Of a stretch of 64,000 nt of DNA, positions 37,079 to 47,076 are shown piece after piece. The notes under the pieces were generated by a model. The model saw only the letters and a list, made by a program, of their open reading frames with translations, made no database searches and had not been told where the DNA came from. The stretch spans positions 124,001 through 188,000 of the forward strand of contig CAVWPR010000048.1 of NCBI GenBank assembly GCA_963756815.1, read 5' to 3'. The stretch is from JAENVU01 sp963756815. GTDB lineage: Bacteria; Actinomycetota; Acidimicrobiia; IMCC26256; JAENVU01. The number at the start of each line of letters is the position of its first letter. Position 1 is the first letter of the stretch. The translations under genes were made by a program, and so were the position numbers.

Positions 37079-37245
37079 GGCGGAGGGGTGCTCCTCGGTA
37101 GTGGCCCTCGATGACGAGGATGATGCGGTCGACCCTCGCGGACGAGGATCCTGGTGGGCCGGACACCATGCTACGACCCGGGCCGACCCCTCCCCGGTCG
37201 TCCTGACAACGTCGGGCCGGTCCTCCGGTGTTCCCCGGCCGACCG

Positions 37246-37251
37246 TAGGCT
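37246..37251 (+). promoter_or_regulatory. TAGGCT -10-like box of the CPBP gene
   Basis: TAGGCT ends 7 nt before the GTG at 37259. Confidence 0.4.
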
Positions 37252-37258
37252 CGGCGCC

Positions 37259-37987
37259 GTGACGGGACCGGGGGTGGACGCGCCGACGCCGCTGCGCCCG
37301 GTGCCGATCCGGTGGGGGCTCGGCGACTTCGCCTGGGCCTGGCCGGCGACCGTGTTCGGCCAGATCTTGATCGGCACGTTCGTGGTGGTCGCCCGTGGTG
37401 CCCCGCGTCACTACCGCAGCGACGCCATCGACATCGCCGTCATCACCGCCGGGAGCGCCGTGCTGACGGTCCTGCTGCTGCGCGCCTTCGTCGTGACCCG
37501 AGGACGCGGGAGCCTCCGGGCCGACCTCGGGCTCACCGTGCGGATCGGGGACTGGCCCTGGCTCGCGGCCGGCGTGCTGCTCCAGGTGGCCGCGCTCGGC
37601 ATGGTGGCCGCGATCGAGGCCGTCGCCGGCAGTGAGCCCAAGCAGGAGGTGGTTCGGGCGATCCAGCACTCGGGGCCCGCCGCGAAGGTCCTCGGAGCGG
37701 TCGCGGTCGTCGTCTTCGCGCCCGTCGCCGAGGAGCTCCTGTTCCGGGGGCTGCTGCTGCGGGGACTGCTCCGCCGCCTCGGCGCGCCGGCGGCGGTCCT
37801 GCTGGGGGGCATCACCTTCGCCCTGGTCCACCTCCTCGACCCCGCCGCGGCGCCCCTGCTCGCGCCGCTCGCCCTGGTCGGGGTGCTCTCCGGGATCCTC
37901 GCCGTGCGCAGCGGCGACCTCTCACGGTCGATCCTGCTGCACGCCGGGTTCAACCTCCTGAGCGCCATCCTCCTGCTGACCACCTGA
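37259..37987 (+). CDS. CPBP-family intramembrane glutamic protease
   Basis: 242 residues with about six membrane helices. Active-site motifs of the CAAX protease/bacteriocin-processing family: PVAEELLFRGLLLRGLL (Glu158, Glu159, Arg163), FALVHLL (His191) and LHAGFNLL (His228). GTG start at 37259 supported by the TAGGCT box. Divergent from ftsH. In bacteria such proteins cleave membrane peptides or anti-sigma factors; the substrate is not evident. Confidence 0.88.
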   Translation: MTGPGVDAPTPLRPVPIRWGLGDFAWAWPATVFGQILIGTFVVVARGAPRHYRSDAIDIAVITAGSAVLTVLLLRAFVVTRGRGSLRADLGLTVRIGDWPWLAAGVLLQVAALGMVAAIEAVAGSEPKQEVVRAIQHSGPAAKVLGAVAVVVFAPVAEELLFRGLLLRGLLRRLGAPAAVLLGGITFALVHLLDPAAAPLLAPLALVGVLSGILAVRSGDLSRSILLHAGFNLLSAILLLTT

Positions 37988-38045
37988 CCCGCGATCGGAC
38001 GTCGCGCCGGCCGGCCCGGGCCCCTGACCTGCGACTTCGCGCTCC

Positions 38046-38084
38046 TCATCCCTCGAATCATCCCTGGTCATCCATCGATCATCC
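38046..38084. promoter_or_regulatory. Array of four TCATCC direct repeats at helical spacing
   Basis: TCATCC occurs at 38046, 38058, 38068 and 38079, a spacing of 12, 10 and 11 bp, so all copies face one side of the helix. It is 83 bp upstream of the small zinc-ribbon gene, in a stretch less GC-rich than its surroundings. This looks like a cooperative binding site; the binding protein is unknown. Confidence 0.45.
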
Positions 38085-38166
38085 TCCAGGAAATTCGCCC
38101 GAACCGTCGACATCTGAATCACACACGGGTGACCGACCGACCGGCCCCGGCAGGAGGAGACGAACG

Positions 38167-38334
38167 ATGCAGTGCAGCCGATGCGCCAAGCAGGGGATGG
38201 TCGAGATCCGGATGAAGATCGCCGGTGAGGACGTGCTCTTCCACAGCTGCGGGCGGTGCGAGTCGAAGGTGTGGAGCTCGACCGACGGCCCGATGTCGCT
38301 CGACCGGGTGCTCGACATGGCCCGAGCTCACTAG
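38167..38334 (+). CDS. Small zinc-ribbon protein
   Basis: 55 residues with two CxxC pairs: MQCSRCAKQGMVEIRMKIAG at the start and FHSCGRCESKVW in the middle, a typical zinc-ribbon knuckle. AGGAGGA (38152-38158) lies 8 nt before the ATG. The C-terminus MSLDRVLDMARAH is helical. It has its own upstream repeat array and a perfect terminator downstream, so it is monocistronic. I recall similar small proteins near envelope genes in related genomes, but no function is known to me. Confidence 0.75.
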   Translation: MQCSRCAKQGMVEIRMKIAGEDVLFHSCGRCESKVWSSTDGPMSLDRVLDMARAH

Positions 38335-38413
38335 GACTCTGCGGCGCCCCACACGGGTGCGGGGAGTGACGGCCCCTGGCACCACTCGCGGTGTGGGAAG
38401 TGCCCGAGTGCAC

Positions 38414-38447
38414 AGAGAGGGTCCGGCAACGGTGCCGGACCCTCTCT
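38414..38447. terminator. Intrinsic terminator-like hairpin after the zinc-ribbon gene
   Basis: Perfect 15-bp stem: 38414-38428 and 38433-38447 around an ACGG loop, 80 bp after the stop. Only a weak AT-rich tail (GAATTC) follows. Confidence 0.75.
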
Positions 38448-38500
38448 GAATTCCGCCGTGTCGGTCTCTCCGCTCGGGCTCCTCGACCCGCGTCTGCGGC

Positions 38501-38550
38501 GGGACGCTCCGAGACTGCTCGCCTCCGCTGCGCTCCGGCTCGGTGCCTCC
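38501..38550. repeat. Dispersed intergenic repeat, family B, copy 2
   Basis: GGGACGCTCCGAGACTGCTC followed by the family core; almost the same 49-bp unit stands at 59917-59965. The rest of the gap 38335-38664 holds only the terminator and no gene that I can see. Confidence 0.7.
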
Positions 38551-38664
38551 CCGGTCACGAACCCGCAGCGCAGCGGAGGGTGAGCCGCGGCGCAGGCCGC
38601 CCCTCGTCCGGCAATTGTGCGGAGGTGCGGCCGGAGCCGCCGAGAGGCACGCGAGACTGCCCCG

Positions 38665-41165
38665 ATGGCCGTCGGATCGGAGGGGATGCCGGTCGACGCG
38701 TCGGTCTGGACCGCACCGGTGGCCTTCCCGAGTGGTGCCGACCTGCTCCTCCCGCCGCACGACCGTGATCTGAGGCTCGCCTGGCGGATCCTCGGCGCCA
38801 CGGTGGTCGTCGCGTGCTGCGTGCTGGTCCTGTGGGTCCTGCACCCGAGCCTGCTCCTGCGCGACACCACCCCGAACGGCGGCGACCTCGGCGCCCACGT
38901 CTGGTTCCCCGCCTACCTGCGCGACCACCTGCTGCCGAACTGGCGGGTCGCGGGGTGGTCGAACGACTGGTTCGGAGGTTTCCCCGCCGGGCAGTTCTAC
39001 TTCCCGGTCCCGGCGCTCGCGACGGTGCTCCTCGACACGGTCATGCCGTACAACGTGGCGCTGAAGCTGACCACCGCGATCGGTCCGGTGCTGATGCCCG
39101 TTCGGCGCGTACGCCTTCGCGCGTGGGATCCGCATGCGCCGGCCCGGCCCCGAGCTCAGCGCGATCGCGACCGTCTGCTTCCTCTTCTTCAAGGGCATCG
39201 CGACCGGGGCCGGCGCGTCCGCCGAGCAGACGGCCGTCCAGTTCAACCAGCGCATCATGGGCGGGACCCTCGTCAGCTCACTGGCAGGGGAGTACTCGTT
39301 CGCGTTCGCCCTGACGCTCGCGCTCTTCGCCCTCGGCGCGCTCGCCTTCTCCGTGCGCACCGGTCGGCGCAAGGCCCTGGCCGCGGTGCTGCTCGCGGCG
39401 ACGGTGATGTCGCACGTGGTCGTCGGGCTGTTCGCGGTGGTCGGCGCCCTGGTGATCGTGGCCGTGGCGTGCACCGATCGCTTCGTCGCGGTCCGCCACA
39501 CGCTCGGCCGCGGCGCGGCCGTCGGCGCGGTCGGCGCGCTGCTCACCGCGTTCTGGACCGTCCCGCTCGTCGCGACGTTCGGCTACACCGCGAACATGCG
39601 GTACGAGAAGCTCACGTCGTACCTCGCCTACCTGTACGTCGACGAGTTCCTCTGGGTGTACCTGCTGGCGCTCGTGGGCCTGGTGCTCGGGATCGTGTTC
39701 CGCGATCGCGCCACCGTGATCGTGGCGTCGATCGCCGCGATCTTCGCCCTCGTGTTCCGGCTCTGGCCCGAGCTGCACGCGTGGAACCTGCGGTTCCTGC
39801 CGTTCTGGTACCTCGGCGTGTTCCTCCTCGCCGCGATCGGCGCGGCGGAGATCGTGCGTCGACTGAGCGGCGAGCTCGGCCGGCTGTGGGTGGGACGGCC
39901 CGCCTCGCCCGACGAGGACTACGAGGTCGGCGCCGACGCAGACCGATCCGGTCGGGTGTACCGCGTCGTCACGTCGGTCACGATCATCGTCACCGTGGTG
40001 ATCCTGGCGATCGTCGGGATCTGGTTCAACCAGAGTCAGCAGGGCTTCCTCGGCTACTGGGCCGAGTGGAACGAGACCGGGTACGAGAACGCGGCCCGAG
40101 CTGCCGATCCGAACTTCAAGGCCGAGGCGCGCAAGCAGTACCCGGAGTACCGCGCGCTCATCGACCGGATGTCCGAGCTGCCACCCGGACGCGCGCTGTG
40201 GGAGGGCGGGAGCTCCATCGACGCCTACGGGACCCCGCTCGCCCTCATGCTGCTGCCGTACTGGACGCACGGTCGGATCCAGAGCTTCGAGGGCCTGTAC
40301 TACGAGTCGGCCGCGAGCACTCCGTACGTGTTCATGGCGATCGCGCCGTTGTCGGGGTCGGGCAACGCGTCGAACCCGGTACGCGGTCTCGACTACCTGT
40401 CGATCGCCAACTTCTCCGACGGCGTGCGCTACCTGCGCGCGCTGGGAGGCAGGTACTACCTCGCCCACTCCCAGGCGGCGAAGGACGCCGCGAACCGCGA
40501 CCCCGGGCTCCAGCTGATCGGGACCACCCCCGACATCGACCACGCCGCGCCCGAGGGTTGGTCCATCTACGAGGTGCGTGACCACGCGCTCGTCGCGCCG
40601 CTGCCGTACGAGCCGGTCGTCGTCGCGCCGCACGCGGGCACCGCAACGCGAGTGCTTCGGCGGGCCGCCCGGCACCGACCCCGGACCCGAGCTCGGCGAC
40701 TGGGAGTGCGTGGCCGCGGGGTGGTGGTCGAAGGCGCAGAACCTCGACCGGCCGCTGGCCGCGTCGGGTCCGCCGGGGTGGCAACGGGCGACCGCCCGCG
40801 AGGCGCCGAACGTGACGCCGCGCCCGCTCCCGCCGGTGGCGGTGACCGACGTCCACCAGAGCGACAACGACATCCGGTTCCACGTCTCCCGGACCGGGGT
40901 GCCGGTCGTGGTGCGGACCTCCTACTTCCCCAACTGGGAGGCGCACGGTGCGCGCGGTCCGTGGCGGCTCACCCCGAACCTCATGGTCGTGGTGCCCACC
41001 CGGCACGACGTCACCCTGCACTTCGTCCGGTCCGGCGCCGAGAAGGTGGGTTGGGCGGGCAGCGTGGTGGGGCTGGCCGGCCTCGTGGCGCTCGGGATCT
41101 CGGACGTGAAGCGGCGCCGTCGACCCCACCCCACGGGACCGACCTCCTCGATCACTGCGTTCTGA
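38665..41165 (+). CDS. Large multi-spanning membrane protein, PTPS-related (PF10131-like) (frameshifted)
   Basis: About 833 residues. N-terminus: one helix (VVVACCVLVLWVLHPSLLL), then the extracytoplasmic motif GGDLGAHVWFPAYLRDHLLP and WFGGFPAGQFYFPVPALATV typical of bacterial 6-pyruvoyl-tetrahydropterin-synthase-related membrane proteins, which look like GT-C glycosyltransferases. About ten further helices follow and a large C-terminal outside domain with FPNWEAHGARGPWRL before a last helix. Indels near 39100 and 40650 break the frame. Position just upstream of the mannose-phosphate operon suggests lipid-linked mannose transfer (inference). Confidence 0.75.
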
Positions 41166-41255
41166 GGCCCGCGCGCCCGGTCGAGGCGCCGGCCCGACCC
41201 GGGGCTACCATGAGCGTCCCGCCCCGAGGGCGGTGAGGAGCCTCGAGGCTCGATC

Positions 41256-42611
41256 GTGGGCGATTCGCTCGACACAATTTTCAAGGCCTATGACGTCCGC
41301 GGCGTCTATCCGGACCAGATCGACGAAGGCGTGGCCAAGAAGGTCGGCAACGCCTTCGTGCGCTTCACCGGTGCGTCGACGGTCGTCGTCGGTCACGACA
41401 TGCGGCCGTCGTCGGTCCCGCTCGTCAAGGCCTTCATCGAGGGCGCCACGCTCGCGGGCGCCGACGTCGTGGACGTCGGGCTCGCCTCGACCGATCTCGT
41501 GTACTTCGCCGCCGGATCGCTCGACGCGCCGGCCGCGATGTTCACGGCCAGCCACAACCCGGCCCAGTACAACGGGATCAAGCTGTGCCGGGCGGGTGCG
41601 GCACCGATCGGCGAATCCAGCGGCCTCGCCCAGATCAAGGAGGCCGTCGCATCGGGCCTGCTCGAGCGGGCCGAGGAGGGCGGCAAGGTCATCGAGCGCG
41701 ACCTGCTCGACGACTTCGCCCGTCACGTCCGCTCGTTCATCGACGTCGACGCGCTGCGCCCGCTGCGGGTGGTCGCCGACACCGCGAACGGCATGGGCGG
41801 TCTCGTGGTCCCGAAGGTCTTCGAGGGCCTGCCGTGCGAGCTCACGGTGCTGTTCGGGGAGCTCGACGGCACGTTCCCGAACCACCCCGCCGACCCGATC
41901 CAGCTCGAGAACCTCGTCGCGCTCCAGAAGGCCGTGCTCGACTCGGGTGCGGACGTCGGTCTCGCGTTCGACGGCGACGCCGACCGCGTGTTCCTCGTCG
42001 ACGACCAGGGGCAGCCGGTGTCGGGTTCGACCACGACGGCGATCGTCGCCGAGGCGATGCTGCGCCGGTCCGGCGGGGGAACGGTCGTGCACAACCTGAT
42101 CTGCTCGAAGGCCGTCCCCGAGGTGATTCGCGAGAACGGCGGTGAGCCGGTGCGCACGCGCGTCGGCCACTCGTTCATCAAGCAGGTGATGGCCGAGACC
42201 GACGCCATCTTCGGCGGTGAGCACTCGGCGCACTACTACTTCCGTGACAACTGGCGGGCCGACTCCGGTTCCATCGCCGCGCTGGTGGTCCTCGAGTCCC
42301 TGTCGCGGGCAGGGGTCCCGCTGTCGGAGCTGCGGCGCCCCTACGAGCGGTACGCCGCGTCGGGGGAGATCAACACCGAGGTCGCCGACCCGCTCGCCGT
42401 CATCGAGGCGGTCGCCGCGCACTACGACGGCGCCGAGCAGGACCGGCTCGACGGGCTGACCGTGGACCTCGGCGACTGGTGGTTCAACCTGCGGCCGAGC
42501 AACACCGAGCCGTTGCTGCGCCTGAACCTCGAGGCGGCCGACCACGCGTCGTGCGATGCTCACACCGAGGAAGTGCTGTCGCTCATCCGAGCCGAGTCCG
42601 AGGAGAAGTAG
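41256..42611 (+). CDS. manB: Phosphomannomutase/phosphoglucomutase
   Basis: Alpha-D-phosphohexomutase of 451 residues, interconverting mannose-6-P and mannose-1-P (and often the glucose forms). Phosphoserine loop TASHNPAQYNGIK (Ser99), metal-binding DGDADR (239-244), sugar loop GGEHSAHYYFRD and phosphate loop RPSNTEPLLRLN are all present. GTG start with GGAGCC upstream. It begins a four-gene run (mutase, Trm112-like, isomerase, cupin) that links fructose-6-P to mannose-1-P, feeding the GDP-mannose-type transferase at 22.6 kb. Confidence 0.93.
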   Translation: MGDSLDTIFKAYDVRGVYPDQIDEGVAKKVGNAFVRFTGASTVVVGHDMRPSSVPLVKAFIEGATLAGADVVDVGLASTDLVYFAAGSLDAPAAMFTASHNPAQYNGIKLCRAGAAPIGESSGLAQIKEAVASGLLERAEEGGKVIERDLLDDFARHVRSFIDVDALRPLRVVADTANGMGGLVVPKVFEGLPCELTVLFGELDGTFPNHPADPIQLENLVALQKAVLDSGADVGLAFDGDADRVFLVDDQGQPVSGSTTTAIVAEAMLRRSGGGTVVHNLICSKAVPEVIRENGGEPVRTRVGHSFIKQVMAETDAIFGGEHSAHYYFRDNWRADSGSIAALVVLESLSRAGVPLSELRRPYERYAASGEINTEVADPLAVIEAVAAHYDGAEQDRLDGLTVDLGDWWFNLRPSNTEPLLRLNLEAADHASCDAHTEEVLSLIRAESEEK

Positions 42612-42848
42612 ATGGCGCTCGATCCCCAGCTGCTCGACATCCTGGCGTGTCCCGAGGACAAGGGACCGCTCCTGTACTTCGAGGCGGAGGGCGCGCTCTA
42701 CAACCCGCGGCTCAAGCGTCGCTACGCGATCCGGGACGACATCCCGATCATGCTCGTCGACGAGGCGGAGACGGTGAGCGATGCCGAGCACGAGCGGCTC
42801 ACCGCGCTCGCGGAGGCCGAGGGCATCCGTCCCACTTTCGAGGCGTGA
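42612..42848 (+). CDS. Trm112-family (YcaR/UPF0434-like) small protein
   Basis: 78 residues, directly after the manB stop. LLDILACPEDKGPLLYF and YAIRDDIPIMLVDEAE are the family's signature blocks. Eukaryotic Trm112 activates methyltransferases; bacterial members are less clear. Only one Cys remains of the usual zinc set, so metal binding is doubtful. Conserved pairing with sugar-phosphate mutases is common in actinobacteria (from memory). Confidence 0.88.
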   Translation: MALDPQLLDILACPEDKGPLLYFEAEGALYNPRLKRRYAIRDDIPIMLVDEAETVSDAEHERLTALAEAEGIRPTFEA

Positions 42849-42868
42849 GCGACCGGCGACGGCCCGTG

Positions 42869-42945
42869 CCGGCCCGAGCGCAGCGAGCAGCCGGGGAGCG
42901 TCCCGTCGCGATGCCGGCCCGGACCCTCCGAGCGGACGGGCCGAC
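42869..42945. repeat. Diverged family B repeat
   Basis: CGAGCGCAGCGAGCAGCCGG, then GGAGCGTCCCGTCGC, resembles the unit of the 52.6 kb array. It fills the gap between the Trm112-like and isomerase genes. The match is partial. Confidence 0.35.
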
Positions 42946-43986
42946 GTGACGGACTCGCTCGACTTTCTCGACGCCGTCGCGTCACTGCCCGAGCAGCTCG
43001 CCGCGGCACACGAGGCCACCGCCGAGCTCGACCTCTCGGCCCTGCCACCCGCCGATCACGTCCACAACATCGTCCTGCTCGGCATGGGCGGGTCCGGCAT
43101 CGCGGGTGACGTCCTCGCCGCCGTCGCCAACGGTGCGCTGCCCGTGCCGGTGACGGTGCTCAAGCAGTACCGCACCCCCGCGTTCGTCGGCCCGCACAGC
43201 CTCGTGTTCGCGATCTCGTACTCGGGTGACACCGAGGAGACCCTGTCGATGGCAACGGGCGCGGTGCAGGCCGGCGCGTCCGTGGTCTCGGTGGGCCGAC
43301 CCGGTGCCCTGTCCGAGCTCGTGACCGGCGCCGGCGGACTGCACCTGCCCTGCCCCGATGGCTACATGCCGCGCGCCGCGCTCGGCGCGCTCGTGGCACC
43401 CCTCTTCGTCACCCTCTTCCGCGCCGGGCTCCTCCCGCAGGCGCACGCGCTGCTCGTGGGCGCGCAGCAGCAGCTCGGTCGGCGACGCGACGCGTGCGTC
43501 GCCACCGTGGAGGGCGCGCGCAACCCGGCGCGCGAGCTCGCCCGTCGGATCGGTCGGACGATCTCCCTCGTCCACGGCGGCGGCGCGCTCGGCGCGGTCG
43601 CGGCCATGCGCTGGAAGGCCGACATCAACGAGAACGCGAAGGCGCCGGCGTTCTGGAACACCCATCCCGAGCTGGACCACAACGAGATCTGCGGGTGGGG
43701 CCAGCACGGCGACGTCACGCGCCAGCTCCTCACGTTGGTCGAGCTCCGCCACGGCTTCGAGCACGAGCGGCTCACGCCGCGGTTCGACGCGACCCGCGCC
43801 CAGCTGGAGGAGTGCGTGGTGCAGGTGCTCGAGGTGCAGGCCGAGGGGGAGAACCGTCTCGCCCAGCTGCTCGATCTGATGTACCTGGGCGACTGGGTCA
43901 GCTGCTACCTGGCCCTCGAGAACGACGTGGATCCGGGTCCGATCCCCGCCATCACCGCCCTCAAGGACCACCTGGCGCGAAGCTGA
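42946..43986 (+). CDS. Bifunctional phosphoglucose/phosphomannose isomerase-like, SIS domain
   Basis: 346 residues with two SIS folds. NIVLLGMGGSGIAGDVL and FAISYSGDTEETLSM bind the sugar phosphate; RWKADINENAKAPAFWNTHPELDHNEI contains the catalytic Glu and His of the archaeal/actinobacterial PGI/PMI type. It would convert fructose-6-P to mannose-6-P (and glucose-6-P) for manB. GTG at 42946 is the only start that fits. Confidence 0.9.
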   Translation: MTDSLDFLDAVASLPEQLAAAHEATAELDLSALPPADHVHNIVLLGMGGSGIAGDVLAAVANGALPVPVTVLKQYRTPAFVGPHSLVFAISYSGDTEETLSMATGAVQAGASVVSVGRPGALSELVTGAGGLHLPCPDGYMPRAALGALVAPLFVTLFRAGLLPQAHALLVGAQQQLGRRRDACVATVEGARNPARELARRIGRTISLVHGGGALGAVAAMRWKADINENAKAPAFWNTHPELDHNEICGWGQHGDVTRQLLTLVELRHGFEHERLTPRFDATRAQLEECVVQVLEVQAEGENRLAQLLDLMYLGDWVSCYLALENDVDPGPIPAITALKDHLARS

Positions 43987-43990
43987 CGCC

Positions 43991-44437
43991 GTGGATCTCT
44001 CGATCGCACCCTCGGACACGTTCGACACCGCCGGCACGGCGCGCCGCGTGGAGAAGCCGTGGGGTTGGGAGATCCACTGGACGCCCGAGGACCGTCCGTA
44101 CGTCGGCAAGGTGCTCCACATCCTCGCCGGGAAGCGGCTCTCGCTCCAGATGCACGACGAGAAGCTCGAGTCGTGGTTCCTGATGGCGGGACGCGCCAAG
44201 GTCGTGTGGGACGACGGCTCGGGCGAGATGGTGGAGACCGAGCTCGAGGCGGGGCTCGGTTACTCCTGCTCGATCGGCCAGCGGCACCGGCTCGTCGGCG
44301 TCACCGACTGCGACGTGCTCGAGGTCTCGACGCCCGAGATCGGCACCACCTTCCGGCTCGAGGACGACTACGCGCGTCCCGACGAGACCGAGACGGTGCG
44401 CGACGCACCCGGACGCGGGTGGGACGCCCGCAGCTGA
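43991..44437 (+). CDS. Cupin, type II mannose-6-phosphate isomerase/GMP-domain-like
   Basis: 148-residue single cupin. VEKPWGWEIHWTPED at the N-terminus and the metal-binding LSLQMHDEKLESWFLMAG (His and Glu ligands) with IGQRHRLVGVTDCDVLEVS match the cupin domain of type II PMI. It sits 4 bp after the SIS isomerase. With a PGI/PMI next door it may be a second isomerase or a sugar-phosphate sensor; sequence alone cannot decide. Confidence 0.85.
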   Translation: MDLSIAPSDTFDTAGTARRVEKPWGWEIHWTPEDRPYVGKVLHILAGKRLSLQMHDEKLESWFLMAGRAKVVWDDGSGEMVETELEAGLGYSCSIGQRHRLVGVTDCDVLEVSTPEIGTTFRLEDDYARPDETETVRDAPGRGWDARS

Positions 44438-44524
44438 CGGCGCACTGAGCGCCGCGACGCGGCGGTGTCGCGCACGGCAACGGTCGGGACCCGGTTTCGT
44501 CACTCCCAGGAAACATTCGCTCCC

Positions 44525-44530
44525 TACGGT
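44525..44530 (+). promoter_or_regulatory. TACGGT -10-like box of the ATP-grasp trio
   Basis: TACGGT ends 7 nt before the GTG at 44538. Confidence 0.4.
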
Positions 44531-44537
44531 CGCCGGC

Positions 44538-46101
44538 GTGGGTGACCTCCTGGCGGGCTACGCGCCGGTCGCGGCGTTCGACGAGCTGTTCGCCGCGCCC
44601 GAGCACCCGCGCCGCCACACGCTGGCGCTCCACGACGCGCTCCAGACGCTGTCGCCGGCCGACTTCGCCGACCGGTGCGCGGCGCGCGACCGGGCCTTCC
44701 GCGACCAGGGCATCACCTTCCAGCTCTCCGGCGAGGAGCGCCCCTTCCCGTTGGACCTGGTGCCGCGCATCATCGCGTCGGACGAGTGGCAGGTCATCGA
44801 GCGGGGCGTCCGTCAGCGGGTGCTGGCGCTCGAGGCCTTCCTCGGCGACGTCTACGGCCCGGGCCGGATCCTGGAGGACCGGGTCATCCCGCGCCGGCTG
44901 GTCTTCACCTCGCGGCACTTCCACCGTCAGGTGGCCGGAATCCGGCCCGAGCGCGGCGTTCGCATCCACGTCGCCGGCGTCGATCTCGTGCGCGACGGCG
45001 CGGGCGCCTTCCGGGTGCTCGAGGACAACCTGCGCGTGCCGTCGGGCATCTCCTACGTCGTCGAGAACCGCCGGGCGATGACACGCGTGTTCCCCGAGCT
45101 GTTCGCCAGCCACCGGGTGCGGAGGGTGGACGCGTACCCGATCCGCCTCCTCGAGGCACTGCGGCGTACGGCCCCGGACGCCGTCGCGGACCCGTGCGTC
45201 GTGGTGCTCACGCCGGGCGTCCACAACTCGGCGTACTTCGAGCATTCGTTCCTGGCGCGACAGATGGGCGTCGAGCTCGTCGAGGGGAGCGACCTCGTCG
45301 TGCAGGACGAGACGCTCTTCATGCGGACGACGGGTGGCCTGCAGCGCGTCGACGTCGTGTACCGGCGCATCGACGACGAGTTCCTCGACCCGCTGCTGTT
45401 CCGCCCCGACTCCGTCGTCGGGTGCGCGGGCATGTTGCACGCGGCGCGCGCCGGGCAGCGTGACCATCGCGAACGCGCCCGGCAACGGCGTGGCCGACGA
45501 CAAGGCCGTGTACCCCTACGTCCCCGAGATGATCCGGTACTACCTCGGTGAGGAGCCCATCCTCGCCAACGTCGAGACCTACCGGCTCGGCGATCCCGAC
45601 GTCTGCTCGTGGGTGCTCGAACGACTCGATCGCATGGTCGTGAAGCCGGTCGACGGCGCCGGCGGCTACGGCATCGTGATCGGACCGCAGGCCGACGACG
45701 AGACCCTGGCGCGCCTGGCGCGTGCGGTGCGCGCCGATCCGCGCGGGTACGTGGCGCAGGACCCGATCGCGCTGTCGACCGCGCCGACCTTCGTGGGCGG
45801 GGCGATGGCGCCGCGCCACCTCGACCTGCGGCCGTTCGCGGTGCACGACGGCGACGACGTGTGGGTCGTGCCGGGCGGTCTGACGCGCGTCGCGCTCCGC
45901 GAGGGCAGCCTGGTGGTGAACTCGAGCCAGGGTGGCGGCTCGAAGGACACGTGGGTGCTCGCCGGCGCGATGGAGGCGCCGGAGCCACCCCCGGAGGAGG
46001 GCGCCGAGCTGCACGCGGCCCCGGGTCGGCTCGCCGCCGGTCCGGCGACGCCGGCGGCCCCACCGACGTCGGGCCCGTGGCGCGGGAGCGCCGACCAGTG
46101 A
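44538..46101 (+). CDS. Circularly permuted ATP-grasp type 2 protein (frameshifted)
   Basis: About 520 residues. LVFTSRHFHRQVAGIRPERG, RVLEDNLRVPSGISYVVENR, DVVYRRIDDEFLDPLLF, IANAPGNGVADDKAVYPYVP, VVKPVDGAGGYGIVIGP and LVVNSSQGGGSKDTWVLA are the diagnostic blocks. These enzymes are predicted to form amide bonds on a peptide or protein; no substrate is proven to my knowledge. One indel near 45450 (CAGMLHAARAG / VTIANAPGNG) splits it. First gene of a trio with the alpha-E and transglutaminase genes. Confidence 0.88.
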
Positions 46102-46129
46102 GCTCGCGTGATCGGAGCGGAGGCAGCCG

Positions 46130-47042
46130 GTGCTGAGCCGGATCGCCGAGTCGCTCTACTGGATCGGCCGTTCCACCGAGCGGGCCGAGGACACCGCGCG
46201 TCTGCTCGACGTCCACTACCACCACCTCCTCGAGGACCGGTTCGCGGACGAGACGGTGATCTGCCGCGGCGTTGCTGCGCGCGATGGGCACCGACGTCGC
46301 CGACGTCCGCGACGCCGACGCGGTCGATGCGCCAGCTCGCGTTCGCGCCGTCGAACCCCGGTTCCATCGTGGCGTCGCTCGAGGTTGCGTGGGAGAACGC
46401 ACGCGGCGCGCGGGAGGCGATCTCGTCGGAGATGTGGGAGGTCCTGAACACCGCGCACTTCACGCTCGCCAACCGGGCGGCGACCGCGATTCCCCACGAG
46501 TTCTTCCGGCAAGTGCGCGACCGCATGTCGGTCCTCGCCGGCCTTGCCGACGCGACACTGCGCGGGACGAGGGCTGGCGGTTCCTCGTGCTCGGTCGCAA
46601 CATCGAACGCGTCGACATGAGCGCGCGCATCCTCACCGCGCGTGTCGGCACCGGTCCCGCCGCGGGCTGGGTGACCACGCTGCGCTGCGCCTCCGCCTAC
46701 GAGGCGTACCTGCGCACCTACCGCCACGCGGTCGACGCGTCGTCGGCGGCCGAGTTCCTCCTGCTCGACCACCTCTTCCCGCGCTCGATCATGCACGCCC
46801 TCGTCACCTGCGAGCGCGTGCTCGAGGAGCTCGCGCCCGGAGGCGGACGGGCGCGGGTGGACGACGAGGCACGTCGACGCACGGGGATCGCGCGGGCGGA
46901 GCTCGAGTTCCTGCGCGTCGACGACCTCGTCGCCGATCTCCCCGCGCAGCTCGAGGAGGTGCAGCGTGCCGTCGGTGCGATCCACGGCGCGATCGCGGCC
47001 CGCTACTTCCTCGCCGAGCGGGTCGTGGAGTGGAGCGCCTGA
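46130..47042 (+). CDS. Alpha-E domain protein (frameshifted)
   Basis: About 300 residues, all alpha-helical. MLSRIAESLYWIGRSTERAE is the hallmark N-terminus; later SNPGSIVASLEVAWENARGAR, EGWRFLVLGRNIERVDMSAR and ARYFLAERVVEWSA at the end. At least three indels (near 46270, 46320 and 46570) break the frame, so the middle is a reconstruction. The family is always found with the permuted ATP-grasp protein and is thought to be its partner. Its last codons are duplicated about 98 bp downstream around a family A repeat. Confidence 0.8.
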
Positions 47043-47076
47043 TGGGGGTGATCGCGCGGATTCACCGCCGCGAACA

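Noticed and set aside
21781..44437. Calling the whole 15-44 kb region one horizontally acquired capsule island
   Set aside because: Base composition and codon style look the same as the flanks, interrupted by F420 and ftsH genes, and no mobile-element or attachment-site trace is seen.
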